Assembly (NCBI GenBank): GCA_934378195.1
Contig: CAKRPO010000050.1
Span: 1 to 16,891, forward strand
Origin: an uncultured Blautia sp.
GTDB taxonomy: Bacteria; Bacillota; Clostridia; Lachnospirales; Lachnospiraceae
Length of the DNA stretch: 16,891 bases
Direction of reading: 5' to 3'
Shown here: positions 1-8,832 of the stretch, in pieces
Layout of the letters: each line of letters opens with the position of its first letter
How positions within the stretch are numbered: the stretch's first letter is position 1
Position numbers and translations under genes: made by a program
The notes under the pieces: model-generated
The model's input: the letters and a program-made list of their open reading frames with translations, nothing else
Told to the model about the DNA's origin: nothing
Databases searched by the model: none

Positions 1-846
1 CCATCGCAGCTTCTGCGTTTTGGTGTAAAGGCAAAAGAAGCAGGAAAGAGCGTCGGACTGCGGATCAATCCGGAATGCTCCACCCAGGAAGGCCATGATA
101 TCTATGATCCCTGCGCACCGGGAAGCCGTATGGGAACAACAAGAGCACAGTGGGATGAGGCATTTCAGAAAAACCCGGAACTTCTGGATTTACTCGATGG
201 TCTTCATTTTCATACCCTCTGTGAGCAGGATTCCGATGACCTGGAGACAACTCTTGTTTCAGTAAAGAAGCATTTTGGTGATCTCGCTTCCAGGGTGAAA
301 TGGATCAATTTTGGCGGCGGTCACCATATTACAAGACCAGGCTATGATATTGAGCGGCTGGAACGCTGTATCCGGATGGTACAAGAGGAATGGAAGGTCG
401 ATGTTTATCTTGAACCAGGAGAAGCATGGGCATTAAATGCAGGATTTCTCCTGACCAGTGTGCTGGATGTTCTGAAAAACGGAGAGACACAGATTGCAAT
501 TGTGGATGCCAGTGCAGCCTGCCATATGCCGGACGTACTGGAAATGCCTTATCTTCCACCACTTTTGGGAACTGATGAGACAGAAGAAAGTGGGATCACA
601 GTCCGGCTTGGAGGACCGACCTGCCTGTCAGGAGATGTGATCGGAGAGTATAAATTCCGACAGCTTCCGGAATACGGAGATCTTTTAATGTTTGGAGATA
701 TGGCCATCTATACTACCTGCAAAAACAATACATTTAACGGAATGCCATTGCCGAATATCTGGCTCAGGCGTGGTGACAATACTATGCAGCGGCTTACAGA
801 TTTTGGTTATATGGATTTTAAGGAAAGACTGGGAAGTCGTGAATAA
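1..846 (+). CDS. nspC: Carboxynorspermidine decarboxylase, 5' end missing
   Basis: PLP-dependent fold-III decarboxylase that converts carboxynorspermidine or carboxyspermidine to norspermidine or spermidine, the last step of the aspartate-semialdehyde polyamine route. The reading frame is open from base 1, so the start lies upstream; 281 residues are visible, close to three quarters of the family length. Visible family blocks are GLRINPECSTQE and DPCAPGSRMG early, HFHTLCEQ, FGGGHHITRPGYD, LEPGEAW, and near the C-terminus GGPTCLSGDVIGEY, whose Cys and Asp belong to the second half of the active site, followed by MFGDMAIYTTCKNNTFNGMPLP. It is cytoplasmic. The partner carboxynorspermidine dehydrogenase is probably upstream, outside the window. 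No clear terminator follows, but the next gene has its own ribosome binding site 150 bp on and a different role. Confidence 0.93.
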   Translation, partial: PSQLLRFGVKAKEAGKSVGLRINPECSTQEGHDIYDPCAPGSRMGTTRAQWDEAFQKNPELLDLLDGLHFHTLCEQDSDDLETTLVSVKKHFGDLASRVKWINFGGGHHITRPGYDIERLERCIRMVQEEWKVDVYLEPGEAWALNAGFLLTSVLDVLKNGETQIAIVDASAACHMPDVLEMPYLPPLLGTDETEESGITVRLGGPTCLSGDVIGEYKFRQLPEYGDLLMFGDMAIYTTCKNNTFNGMPLPNIWLRRGDNTMQRLTDFGYMDFKERLGSRE

Positions 847-1015
847 CGGCTTCCTTTTTCGTGTTGAGAGCATGTCATCAGATTAAATATGTTAAAACGG
901 AATATGTCTGTCATAAATAAGAATACCTCAATATCCCCCTGCAGGGCTTATGGAAGCCAGCCTGTTTTGGTATCATTGAGTAAGTTACCAAATTAAAAAA
1001 GCGAGGGAACAGATA

Positions 1016-2557
1016 ATGAAAAAGGGGATTTTAACAATTGCCGGAATGCTTCTGACTGTATCACTGGTCAGCGCCGGAACTACAGTGCCAGTATTGGCAG
1101 ATGAAGAAACAACACTGGTATACGGAAGCGGAGATTATACCAGAATCAACCCGGCTATGGACGAACATGGTGAGATCAATATTCTGATCTTTAACGGATT
1201 AACTGCACACGACGGAGACAATCAGGTAGTTCCGGGACTGGCAGAAAGCTGGGAATTTGATGATGCAACAAACACCTATACATTCCATATGGCAGAAGAT
1301 GCTAAATGGCAGGATGGCGAACCTGTTACAGCAGACGATGTTAAATTTACGATCGAAGCTATCATGGATCCGGAAAATGGTTCTGAGAATGCACCAAACT
1401 ACGAAGATGTAGAAGAGATCAATGTGGTTGATGACCATACAGTTGAATTCAAACTCGAGGACAAAAACGTTGCATTCCTTGACTATATGACAATGGCAGT
1501 TCTTCCTAAACACCTGCTTGAGGGCGAGGATATGCAGACATCTGATTTTTTCCGTAACCCGGTTGGAACAGGCCCATACAAAATTGAATCCTGGGATGAA
1601 GGTCAGGCTATCACACTTGCTAAAAATGAAGATTACTTTAAAGGCGAACCTTCTATCGATAAAATCGTATTTAAGATTGTACCAGATGACAATGCAAAAG
1701 CTCTTCAGTTAAAATCAGGAGAACTGGATATGGCTCTTCTGACACCGAAGGATGCAGCATCTTTTGCTGGTGATGATGCTTATACATGCTATGATATGAA
1801 GACTGCTGATTATCGTGGAATCATGTTTAACTTTGGAAACGAATACTGGCAGAAAAACCGTGATCTGATTCCGGCAGTATGCTACGGACTTGACCGTCAG
1901 GCAATCATTGATGCGGTTATCCTGGGACAGGGAATGCCTGCTTATGGTCCTCTTCAGAGAAATGTTTACAACTGTGAAGATGTTGAACACTATGATTACA
2001 ATCCGGAAAAATCAAAAGAAATCCTTGAAGCTGCCGGATGTGAGATGGGTGATGACGGATTCTACTATCGCGACGGCGAAAAAGTTGGTTTTGTGATCAG
2101 CGTAAGTTCTGGAGACCAGGTACGTATTGACATGGCTCAGATTGCAGCACAGGAACTGAAGGAAATCGGAATGGATGTATCTGTAGAAATCCCGGCACAG
2201 ACAGACTGGGCAGGACAGATGGCATTCCTGATCGGATGGGGAAGCCCGTTTGATGCTGACGACCATACATACAAAGTATTCGGAACAGATAAGGGAGCAA
2301 ACTACTCCAGCTACTCTAACGAAGAAGTTGATAAATATCTGACAGAAGCAAGACAGTCCGCAGATCCGGAAGTTCGTAAAGAAGCTTATGCTAATTTCCA
2401 GAAAGCTCTTGCAGAGGATCCGGCTTATGCAATGATCTGCTATATCGATGCAAACTATGTTGCTGACAGCAATATCAAGGGAATCAATCCTGATACCATT
2501 ATGGGACATCACGGAGTTGGTATTTTCTGGAATGTTGCAGACTGGACTATTGAATAA
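1016..2557 (+). CDS. ABC transporter substrate-binding protein, family 5 (peptide/nickel type), no lipobox
   Basis: Extracellular solute-binding protein of the SBP_bac_5 (DppA/OppA/NikA) family, 513 aa, a normal length. Family blocks are visible: VPGLAESWEFDD, the region WQDGEPVTADDVKFT, NPVGTGPYKI, and NPEKSKEILEAAG. ATG 1016 is preceded by GCGAGGGA about 8 bp upstream, and an in-frame stop lies at 977-979, so the start is firm. The N-terminus is a signal peptide (MKK, hydrophobic residues 5-20) with a probable signal peptidase I site after VLA at residue 28. It has no cysteine, hence no lipobox, which is unusual for a Gram-positive binding protein. The ligand cannot be read from sequence; oligopeptide, dipeptide and nickel chelate are all possible, and a His pair near the C-terminus (MGHHGVG) is only suggestive. 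It is the first gene of the importer cluster and is separated from the rest by a terminator hairpin. Confidence 0.92.
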   Translation: MKKGILTIAGMLLTVSLVSAGTTVPVLADEETTLVYGSGDYTRINPAMDEHGEINILIFNGLTAHDGDNQVVPGLAESWEFDDATNTYTFHMAEDAKWQDGEPVTADDVKFTIEAIMDPENGSENAPNYEDVEEINVVDDHTVEFKLEDKNVAFLDYMTMAVLPKHLLEGEDMQTSDFFRNPVGTGPYKIESWDEGQAITLAKNEDYFKGEPSIDKIVFKIVPDDNAKALQLKSGELDMALLTPKDAASFAGDDAYTCYDMKTADYRGIMFNFGNEYWQKNRDLIPAVCYGLDRQAIIDAVILGQGMPAYGPLQRNVYNCEDVEHYDYNPEKSKEILEAAGCEMGDDGFYYRDGEKVGFVISVSSGDQVRIDMAQIAAQELKEIGMDVSVEIPAQTDWAGQMAFLIGWGSPFDADDHTYKVFGTDKGANYSSYSNEEVDKYLTEARQSADPEVRKEAYANFQKALAEDPAYAMICYIDANYVADSNIKGINPDTIMGHHGVGIFWNVADWTIE

Positions 2558-2581
2558 ATAAAACGAGATAAGGGTTGTGAC

Positions 2582-2607
2582 GGGGGCACGCGGAGTGCCC
2601 CCTTTTT
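2582..2607 (+). terminator. Hairpin terminator/attenuator between binding protein and transporter genes
   Basis: Perfect 8-bp GC-rich stem GGGGGCAC / GTGCCCCC around a 5-nt loop (GCGGA), followed by TTTTT. It begins 24 bp after the binding-protein stop and ends 24 bp before the next ATG. No new promoter is evident between the hairpin and that ATG. The likely role is partial termination, so that more binding protein is made than transporter core. Confidence 0.85.
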
Positions 2608-2631
2608 ACACGAGCGGAAAAAGGGTTGAAA

Positions 2632-3645
2632 ATGGAACATTTATTAGAGGTCAAAAATCTTTCAGTCAGCATAGACGGTCCTTCAGGAGAGGTTCAGGCG
2701 GTAAGAGATGTCTCTTTTTCGTTAAAAAAGGGAGAAGTGCTGGCTATAGTTGGAGAATCCGGATGCGGAAAGAGTGTACTTTGCAAAAGTATCATGAAGC
2801 TTTTGCCGCCAAGTGCCAGGATCAAAGAAGGCAGTATCAGCGTTAACGGACAGGATATCACCTGTTACAGGGAAAAGGATATGCAGAAGCTTCGTGGAAG
2901 AATTTTTTCCATGATCTTTCAGGATCCTATGACTTCCCTGAATCCAACTATTAAAATTGGAAAACAGATCGCGGAAGCAGTGATCATTCACAATAAGAAT
3001 TATACGAAAGAGCAGGTAGATCAGAAGGTACTTGAGCTTATGGAACTGGTGGGAATTTCGCATCCTAAAGAACGTTATCATCAGTATCCCTGGCAGTTCT
3101 CCGGTGGAATGCGTCAAAGATGTGTTATGGCGATCGCATTGGCTGCTGATCCGGATATTTTATTCGCGGATGAACCGACCACGGCACTGGATGTGACCAT
3201 ACAGGCACAGATTCTGGATCTTCTGCGCGAAATTCAGATGAAGCTTGGAACAGCCACCATACTGGTATCCCATGATCTGGGAGTAGTTGCCCGCGTTGCG
3301 GACAGGGTAGCAGTAATGTATACGGGAAAGATTGTAGAAATCGGCACAGCGGAGGAAGTCTATTATGATCCGAGACACCCATACACATGGGGACTGATGC
3401 GATCACTTCCGGCATTTGCAAATGGAAAAGAAAGTCTGTACACGATTCCTGGCATGCCGCCTACATTGATCGATCCACCGAAGGGTGATGCTTTTGCATG
3501 TCGAAATGAATATGCTCTGAATATTGATTATGAAGAAATGCCGCCTATGTTTAAGATAACAGACACGCATTATGCGGCAACCTGGCTGTTGGACCCAAGG
3601 GCACCACAGATCAAATCACCTATGGGAGGACAGTACAGTGAGTAA
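2632..3645 (+). CDS. ABC transporter ATP-binding protein, DppD/OppD type
   Basis: Cytoplasmic ATPase of the peptide/nickel importer, 337 aa. Motifs: Walker A GESGCGKS (residues 41-48), Q-loop FQDP, signature SGGMRQR (157-163), Walker B DILFADEP (175-182), and H-loop His at about 214. ATG 2632 is chosen because AAAAAGGG ends 6 bp upstream; the in-frame TTG at 2626 touches that site and would leave no spacing. The C-terminal oligopeptide-transporter extension is present (IPGMPPTLIDPPKGD) but has only one Cys (ACRNE), whereas many DppD/OppD proteins carry a Cys cluster there. The 3' end overlaps the next gene by 8 bp, so the two ATPases are probably translationally coupled. Confidence 0.93.
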   Translation: MEHLLEVKNLSVSIDGPSGEVQAVRDVSFSLKKGEVLAIVGESGCGKSVLCKSIMKLLPPSARIKEGSISVNGQDITCYREKDMQKLRGRIFSMIFQDPMTSLNPTIKIGKQIAEAVIIHNKNYTKEQVDQKVLELMELVGISHPKERYHQYPWQFSGGMRQRCVMAIALAADPDILFADEPTTALDVTIQAQILDLLREIQMKLGTATILVSHDLGVVARVADRVAVMYTGKIVEIGTAEEVYYDPRHPYTWGLMRSLPAFANGKESLYTIPGMPPTLIDPPKGDAFACRNEYALNIDYEEMPPMFKITDTHYAATWLLDPRAPQIKSPMGGQYSE

Positions 3646-4549
3646 AGAAGTATTATTAGATGTCAGGCATCTGACCCAGCAGTTTCATCTGACTAAAAAG
3701 ATCAAAGTAAAGGCTGTGGATGATGTCTCTTTCCAGATCCACAAAGGTGAGATCTTTGGTCTGGTAGGCGAATCCGGTTCCGGAAAGTCTACCGTAGCCA
3801 GATGTCTGATGAATATCTATCAGCCGGCTAAGGGAGAGATCTGGTACAAAGATGTAAATATCTGTGACAAAAAAGAATTCAGAAAAAACAGGAAAATGCT
3901 TCAGACCAGACGCCAGATGATCTTTCAGGATTCTGCCTCCAGCCTGAATCAGAAGATGAAGGTGTCAGATATTATTACGGAGCCAATGAGAATCCAGCAT
4001 ATTACACCACCGAGAGGAAGCTATATAAAAGAAGCAGCTTTTCAGATGGAATATGTAGGGCTTGAGAACAGTTTTCTGGATCGTTATCCATCCGAATTGT
4101 CCGGCGGCCAGCGTCAGCGAGTGGCAATAGCCAGATCCTTATGTATGGAGCCGGAATTCCTGGTAGCCGATGAACCGATCGCTTCTCTGGATGTTTCCAT
4201 ACAGGCGCAGATCGTGAACCTGTTCCGCCATCTGCAGGAGGAGCATGGATTTACATTTTTGTTTATTGCTCACGACCTGGCTATGGTTGAGTATCTCTGT
4301 GACCGTGTTGGTGTAATGTATCATGGAAAACTGGTAGAACTGGCACCGTCGGAGGAATTGTATTCCAATCCGGTGCACCCTTATACAAAAACACTGTTGT
4401 CTGCAATTCCTGTGCCGGACCCGATCAGGGAAAGAAAAAGAGTCCTGCAGTATTATGATGGCGAGGGAATGGAAAACAGTATGTGGACAGAAGTGTCACC
4501 GGGACATTTTGCAATGCTCCCGGCTGACGGAAAGGGGTGCAGCGTATAA
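3638..4549 (+). CDS. ABC transporter ATP-binding protein, DppF/OppF type
   Basis: Second ATPase of the importer, 303 aa from a GTG start. Motifs: Walker A GESGSGKS (44-51), Q-loop FQDSASSLN, signature LSGGQRQR (154-161), Walker B FLVADEP with D178/E179, H-loop His212 (IAHDL). GTG 3638 is preferred over the longer in-frame ATG at 3572: GGGAGG at 3624-3629 sits 8 bp before the GTG, alignment with other ATPases starts there ([12 protein letters not shown]), and the longer form would overlap the upstream gene by 74 bp and add a non-family leader. The C-terminus ([10 protein letters not shown]) is of the oligopeptide ATPase type but ends without the Cys-rich tail. It overlaps the following permease by 1 bp (TAATG). 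Confidence 0.92.
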   Translation: MSKEVLLDVRHLTQQFHLTKKIKVKAVDDVSFQIHKGEIFGLVGESGSGKSTVARCLMNIYQPAKGEIWYKDVNICDKKEFRKNRKMLQTRRQMIFQDSASSLNQKMKVSDIITEPMRIQHITPPRGSYIKEAAFQMEYVGLENSFLDRYPSELSGGQRQRVAIARSLCMEPEFLVADEPIASLDVSIQAQIVNLFRHLQEEHGFTFLFIAHDLAMVEYLCDRVGVMYHGKLVELAPSEELYSNPVHPYTKTLLSAIPVPDPIRERKRVLQYYDGEGMENSMWTEVSPGHFAMLPADGKGCSV

Positions 4550-5553
4550 TGAGGCAAAAAAAATTAGTCTACTATGGCAAAAAATGCCTGATATTCCTGA
4601 TCTCAGTATTTATTCTGTCTGTTGCGGTGTTTTATGTAGCACGTCTGGCACCGGGAGATCCGCTGATTTCTTATTATGGTGACCGTACAGAAAAGATGAG
4701 CCCGGAAGAACATGAATGGGCTATGGAAAAACTGGGACTGAACGAACCAATCTCTGTACAGTATGTGAAATGGGTAAAAAATGCTTTTCATGGAGAATTT
4801 GGTATTTCATTTAAATACAAACAGGATGTATTAGAAGTGATCGGTGGCCGTATTGGCAACACACTTTTGCTGGGAGGAATCGGATTTGTCATTATGTTTG
4901 CAGGAGCATTGCTTCTGGGAATCCTGTGTGCCTGGTACGAAAACCGGCTGGCAGATCGAATTTTATGTAAACTGGGTACAATATCCAGTTGTATCCCTGA
5001 GTTCTGGATGGCGTTGGTGCTGATCCTTATCTTCTCTGTAAATCTCAAGATTCTGCCAAGCAGTGGTGCTTACAGTACCGGGAAGGCAGGAGATGTCGGA
5101 GACAGGGTGATTCATCTGATCATGCCGCTGACGATCGTGGTTCTGGAGCATCTGTGGTACTACGCCTACATGATCCGAAATAAGATCCTTGAAGAAGTTC
5201 GTGCAGATTACGTGCTTCTGGCGAAGGCTAAGGGATTAGATAAGAAAAAGCTTATGTTCAGACATTGTGTTCGAAACGTAATGCCTGCTTACTTAAGTAT
5301 TATGGCTATTGCAGTTCCTCATGTACTTGGAGGAACCTATGTTGTAGAAAGTGTTTTTTCGTATCCTGGAATAGGAGCTCTGTCTTATGAGAGCGCCAGA
5401 TACCATGATTACAATCTGCTGATGCTGCTTTGTATGATGTCAGGAATCCTGGTTATTTTCTGTAATATCGTCAGTCAGACTATCAATGAACAGATTGATC
5501 CTCGTATGAAGGATGAAGTGATAACCGAGAAATCGGAGGTGGTAGAAGGATGA
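4549..5553 (+). CDS. ABC transporter permease, DppB/OppB type
   Basis: Integral membrane permease of the importer, 334 aa with about six transmembrane segments. The N-terminus is of family type (a membrane segment ending in FYVARLAPGDPL, then YGDRTEKMSPEE and GLNEPISVQYVKW). The cytoplasmic EAA-like loop is visible as EVRADYVLLAKAKGLDKKKL, which docks to the ATPases. The C-terminus has QTINEQIDPRMKDE. ATG 4549 is preferred over GTG 4537 because GGAAAGGGG at 4529-4537 gives about 11 bp spacing to the ATG and none to the GTG. Start and stop overlap the neighbouring genes (TAATG at the front, ATGA at the back), which implies coupled translation. Confidence 0.93.
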   Translation: MRQKKLVYYGKKCLIFLISVFILSVAVFYVARLAPGDPLISYYGDRTEKMSPEEHEWAMEKLGLNEPISVQYVKWVKNAFHGEFGISFKYKQDVLEVIGGRIGNTLLLGGIGFVIMFAGALLLGILCAWYENRLADRILCKLGTISSCIPEFWMALVLILIFSVNLKILPSSGAYSTGKAGDVGDRVIHLIMPLTIVVLEHLWYYAYMIRNKILEEVRADYVLLAKAKGLDKKKLMFRHCVRNVMPAYLSIMAIAVPHVLGGTYVVESVFSYPGIGALSYESARYHDYNLLMLLCMMSGILVIFCNIVSQTINEQIDPRMKDEVITEKSEVVEG

Positions 5554-6437
5554 CGAATAATTCATTTGAACTGGCAGGAACCAGAAAAACAGAAACTGTA
5601 ATTCCAAAATCAAAGAAAAAGTGGTACGAAGGCAAACCAGTTGTTTCAGCAGCAATATTGTTTCTTATTATACTGGGCTGTCTGGGAGCAGAACTGATCA
5701 TGACTAAGGATCCTACATATATGGATCTTCTCAATTACAATAAGGCACCTGATGCGGAGTTTCTTTTTGGAACAGATACCATGGGAAGAGATATCTTTTC
5801 CATGATCTGGTATGGAGGAAGAATTTCAATTCTGATCGGTGGATTGGCTACGGTAATCTCCACTTTTATAGCGGTGGTAGTTGGTGCCTTCAGTGGTGTT
5901 GCACCGGCATGGCTTGATGAACTGATCATGCGATTTACAGAGATATTTTTGAGTATACCAACACTGCTTCTGATCATTTTACTGCAGGCTATCCTGGGAA
6001 ATGCAAACATCCTCAGCCTGTCGTTTGTAATTGGCGTGACCAGCTGGACCAGTATTGCGAAAGTAGTACGTACCGAGGTTCGACAGATTCGAAACAGTGA
6101 GTACATCATCGCAGCAAAATGTATGGGAGCAGGTTTCTTCCGTATTTTGTGGAAGCATCTGGTACCAAACTTCTTCTCATCGATCATGTTTATGGTTGTC
6201 ATGAACGTAAGAACAGCAATGATCTCTGAGGCTACGTTGAGCTTTATGGGAATTGGTCTCCCAATTGAAGTTATTACCTGGGGAAGTATGTTATCTCTTT
6301 CGGATAAAGCGCTGATGACAGGTTCCTGGTGGATCATTCTGATCCCGGGGCTTTTCCTGATCGCAACTGTGCTTTGCCTGACCAATATAGGAAATGCCTG
6401 CAGAGAGCAGACAAACAGAAAAGAAAGCAATTTCTGA
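5550..6437 (+). CDS. ABC transporter permease, DppC/OppC type
   Basis: Second permease of the importer, 295 aa. It has a charged cytoplasmic N-terminus with a lysine cluster (SKKKWYEGKP), a first membrane helix, the periplasmic-side block FLFGTDTMGRDIFSMIWYG typical of DppC, and an EAA-like loop EYIIAAKCMGAGFFRILWKH. Late blocks MISEATLSFMGIGLP and WGSML are also family type. The start overlaps the DppB-type stop (ATGA) with GGAGGT at 5535-5540, 9 bp upstream. It is the last gene of the cluster; a hairpin follows. Confidence 0.93.
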   Translation: MTNNSFELAGTRKTETVIPKSKKKWYEGKPVVSAAILFLIILGCLGAELIMTKDPTYMDLLNYNKAPDAEFLFGTDTMGRDIFSMIWYGGRISILIGGLATVISTFIAVVVGAFSGVAPAWLDELIMRFTEIFLSIPTLLLIILLQAILGNANILSLSFVIGVTSWTSIAKVVRTEVRQIRNSEYIIAAKCMGAGFFRILWKHLVPNFFSSIMFMVVMNVRTAMISEATLSFMGIGLPIEVITWGSMLSLSDKALMTGSWWIILIPGLFLIATVLCLTNIGNACREQTNRKESNF

Positions 6438-6463
6438 TAAGAAAATATTGAGTAAGAAAACAT

Positions 6464-6484
6464 GAGACCGCCATTGGCGGTCTC
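6464..6484 (+). terminator. Hairpin at end of the ABC importer operon
   Basis: Perfect 9-bp stem GAGACCGCC / GGCGGTCTC with a 3-nt loop ATT, 26 bp past the dppC-type stop. The stem is strong but is followed by GTTGTGG rather than a run of T, so termination may need Rho or be incomplete. It could also protect the mRNA 3' end. Confidence 0.6.
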
Positions 6485-6551
6485 GTTGTGGTCTGACGGG
6501 CAAACAAAAGCATTCTTCCGGGATTTTAAGAAACAAATTATCCCGTGTGTA

Positions 6552-6560
6552 TGTTATAAT
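6552..6560 (+). promoter_or_regulatory. Extended -10 promoter for the repeat-rich secreted protein
   Basis: TGTTATAAT is a full TGn extended -10 plus consensus TATAAT, 42 bp before the ATG at 6602. No good -35 is seen at 17 bp, as expected for an extended -10 type. Confidence 0.65.
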
Positions 6561-6601
6561 CAAAATATACCAAAATATAATGATGAATGCGAGGAAAGAA
6601 G

Positions 6602-8791
6602 ATGAAAAAGAAATTAATATGTGCATTACTCAGTTTTAGTGTTCTGGCCACAATGACAGGGTATTCTGCCAAAGCAGATGATGTGGTTTCCGAGGAAGAA
6701 GGCATCGTACAGCCATACGAATATCAGCACAGAGATATTGGAGAACCGGTGTACAGAGAGGCTGCTGATGCATTTGCAGGTGGAGACGGAAGTGAGAGTT
6801 CACCTTATGAGATCAGTTCCGCAGAGGAATTGCAGTATTTTGCGGAGCTTCTTGCAGATCCGGAGAACAGAAGCACGGAATATCGCGAAAAAAATTATAT
6901 TCTGACAGCAGATATCAGCCTCAATGATGTTTCTGATTATGAAAACTGGAGTACAGACCGCCCGAAGTATGACTGGAAACCAATCGGAACAGAAGCTGCA
7001 TTTACCGGTGTGTTTGATGGAAACGGGCATACGATCAGTGGTCTGTATCAGAATAGAGACCTGGAAGAAGACAATACAGATGATTCAGGCGATTATTATG
7101 GTTTATTTGCATATACACATCGTGCTGTCATTAAGAATCTGAACCTGACAAATATATATATTGAGATATCCGGGGACAGTTCCCGTACAGGAGGTATTGT
7201 TGGATATGCAGGCCTGACACAGATTCAGGATTGTACCGTAGATGGTACTGTGATTGGATACGATGGATATTATGGAGGAATTGCCGGAAGTGCATCCGGT
7301 ACGATCAGTGGCTGTGTATTTAGTGGAACACTGAAGGCCGTAAAGGAATCGGAGAACGGCCACAGTGGTCAGGCTTATCTGGGAGGAATCACCGGAGATT
7401 TTTTATCTGTGTTATCTGCTGAAGATGAGGAAAGTGAAGTTTCAGAGGAGTTTGCAGGAATTGTAAACTGTACGAACAGAGGAAGTATAGAGGCAGAAAA
7501 AGGAAGTGCTTCTGCCCATGCCCTGGGCGGGATTGCAGGTACGAACTCCGCCAGGATTACAGATTGTGTAAACGAGGGAACGGTTGAAGCAAAGGCAAAT
7601 GGAGAGGATTCCGAGGGAACGGTTGAAGCAAAGGCAAATGGAGAGGATTCCGAGGGAACTTCCTTATCTGTAGGTGGAATTACCGGAGAGTTTTCGGTAG
7701 TGGTTATGGGAGAAGATGGAATTCTCAGTGGCTGTACCAATAATGGAACGGTCATATCTGACAATGCAAATACAGGAGGAATCACAGGTTCTGTATATCT
7801 GTCGGATCCGAGATATACAGTTACAATTGAAAATTGTAAAAATGCAGGAAAAGTTTTTTCCACAAATCATTACTACGCTGGCATTGCTGCCGATGCATCT
7901 ATAAAAACAGACAGCACACTTACTGTTTCTGGATGTGTAAACGAAGTGGACTTCACAGAGGGAGAAGGAACAGGGATTGTTCATCGGCTGGTAATGCCGC
8001 GGGGAAATGTAGTTCTGTCTGACTGTATCAATCATGGAAAGATTACTTCATCCGGACAAAATGCCGCGGGTATCCTCTGCTATACAGCAAATATGGGTGA
8101 TGACTGGAATCTGGATATTGAAAACTGTGAGAATACAGCAGACATCAGCAGTGAAGTTAACGCAGGTGGAATTGCATGCTTTACAGCATATTATAATACA
8201 AAAGGAAAAGCGAACACATCTTTTACGATCAAAAATTGTAAGAATACCGGAAGTCTTTCTTCTCCGACCACAAATGGTTATATGGGAGGTATTCTTGCGG
8301 TTGACGGTTTCATGCTTACCAGAACAGAAATCGACGGATGTGAAAACAGTGGAACTATTTCATTCACAGAACCGTGGATCATGGGAGAAAATGATCTGAA
8401 AACAGAAAATGAAGAAGGCGAAAAGGAAGATGCATCGTTATTTACCCTGTCTGTCATGGGTGGGGGAATTGTTGGCAGGATCGGTGAATCCGTGATGCTT
8501 TCTGTTGATGCTGATAAACCGGATGAAGGTGAAGTCAATAAAGATGGTGCCCTTGTCATGATCAGTAACTGCACGAATACAGGAACTCTGAATTATGAAG
8601 ACCCACAGAAGGGTGAAGGTGTAACAGATGAAGAATTCCAGAAAGCCAAAGAGGAACACTGGAAAGCAAGTATGGGAGGAATTCTGGGGGATTGCTCATG
8701 TACAAATGGTTATAGTGTGGATTTTGAAAACTGCACGTATAATACAGAGCGTGGTGTAGGAAATACGGATCTTCCGGATATTGCAAACTAG
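6602..8791 (+). CDS. Secreted GLUG-like beta-helix repeat protein
   Basis: 729-aa exported protein built almost wholly of short repeats. Residues 1-25 form a signal peptide (MKKK, hydrophobic core, AKA cleavage site). A block near residues 60-80 (GSESSPYEISSAEELQYFA) and the FDGNGHTISGLY / YYGLFAYT / AVIKNLNL run are the pattern that opens GLUG-type and related right-handed beta-helix surface proteins. After it, about a dozen units repeat the pattern GGI(A/T/V)G...C-x-N-x-G-x-(I/V), for example CTNRGSIEA, CVNEGTVEA, CTNNGTVIS, CKNTGSLSS. There is no LPXTG, no C-terminal membrane helix and no lipobox, so it is probably released or wall-bound by other means. ATG 6602 is chosen over ATG 6587 because GAGGAAAG at 6591-6598 fits it and the signal peptide starts there. 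Role unknown; adhesion or glycan binding is plausible. Confidence 0.85.
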   Translation: MKKKLICALLSFSVLATMTGYSAKADDVVSEEEGIVQPYEYQHRDIGEPVYREAADAFAGGDGSESSPYEISSAEELQYFAELLADPENRSTEYREKNYILTADISLNDVSDYENWSTDRPKYDWKPIGTEAAFTGVFDGNGHTISGLYQNRDLEEDNTDDSGDYYGLFAYTHRAVIKNLNLTNIYIEISGDSSRTGGIVGYAGLTQIQDCTVDGTVIGYDGYYGGIAGSASGTISGCVFSGTLKAVKESENGHSGQAYLGGITGDFLSVLSAEDEESEVSEEFAGIVNCTNRGSIEAEKGSASAHALGGIAGTNSARITDCVNEGTVEAKANGEDSEGTVEAKANGEDSEGTSLSVGGITGEFSVVVMGEDGILSGCTNNGTVISDNANTGGITGSVYLSDPRYTVTIENCKNAGKVFSTNHYYAGIAADASIKTDSTLTVSGCVNEVDFTEGEGTGIVHRLVMPRGNVVLSDCINHGKITSSGQNAAGILCYTANMGDDWNLDIENCENTADISSEVNAGGIACFTAYYNTKGKANTSFTIKNCKNTGSLSSPTTNGYMGGILAVDGFMLTRTEIDGCENSGTISFTEPWIMGENDLKTENEEGEKEDASLFTLSVMGGGIVGRIGESVMLSVDADKPDEGEVNKDGALVMISNCTNTGTLNYEDPQKGEGVTDEEFQKAKEEHWKASMGGILGDCSCTNGYSVDFENCTYNTERGVGNTDLPDIAN
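7574..7659 (+). repeat. Perfect 39-bp tandem duplication (2.2 copies) inside the repeat protein
   Basis: Bases 7574-7612 and 7613-7651 are identical, followed by 8 more matching bases (GAGGGAAC) to 7659. Each copy encodes 13 residues, EGTVEAKANGEDS, at residues 325-337 and 338-350. Full identity, including third codon positions, points to a recent in-frame slippage or recombination event. Confidence 0.97.
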
Positions 8792-8832
8792 AAGAAATGG
8801 CTGAGGATTAGGGTACTGGGAGGTTACGTTAG

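Noticed and set aside
937..946. 10-bp palindrome CCCTGCAGGG before the binding-protein gene
   Set aside because: Short, single and without flanking operator features or T run; likely chance.
2012..2512. 166-codon minus-strand ORF opposite the binding-protein gene
   Set aside because: Antisense shadow of the well-supported solute-binding protein; Cys/Ile/Ser-rich composition typical of reverse frames.
5735..6463. 242-codon minus-strand ORF opposite the DppC-type gene
   Set aside because: It is the antisense shadow of a clear permease gene, with no ribosome site and no recognisable domain.
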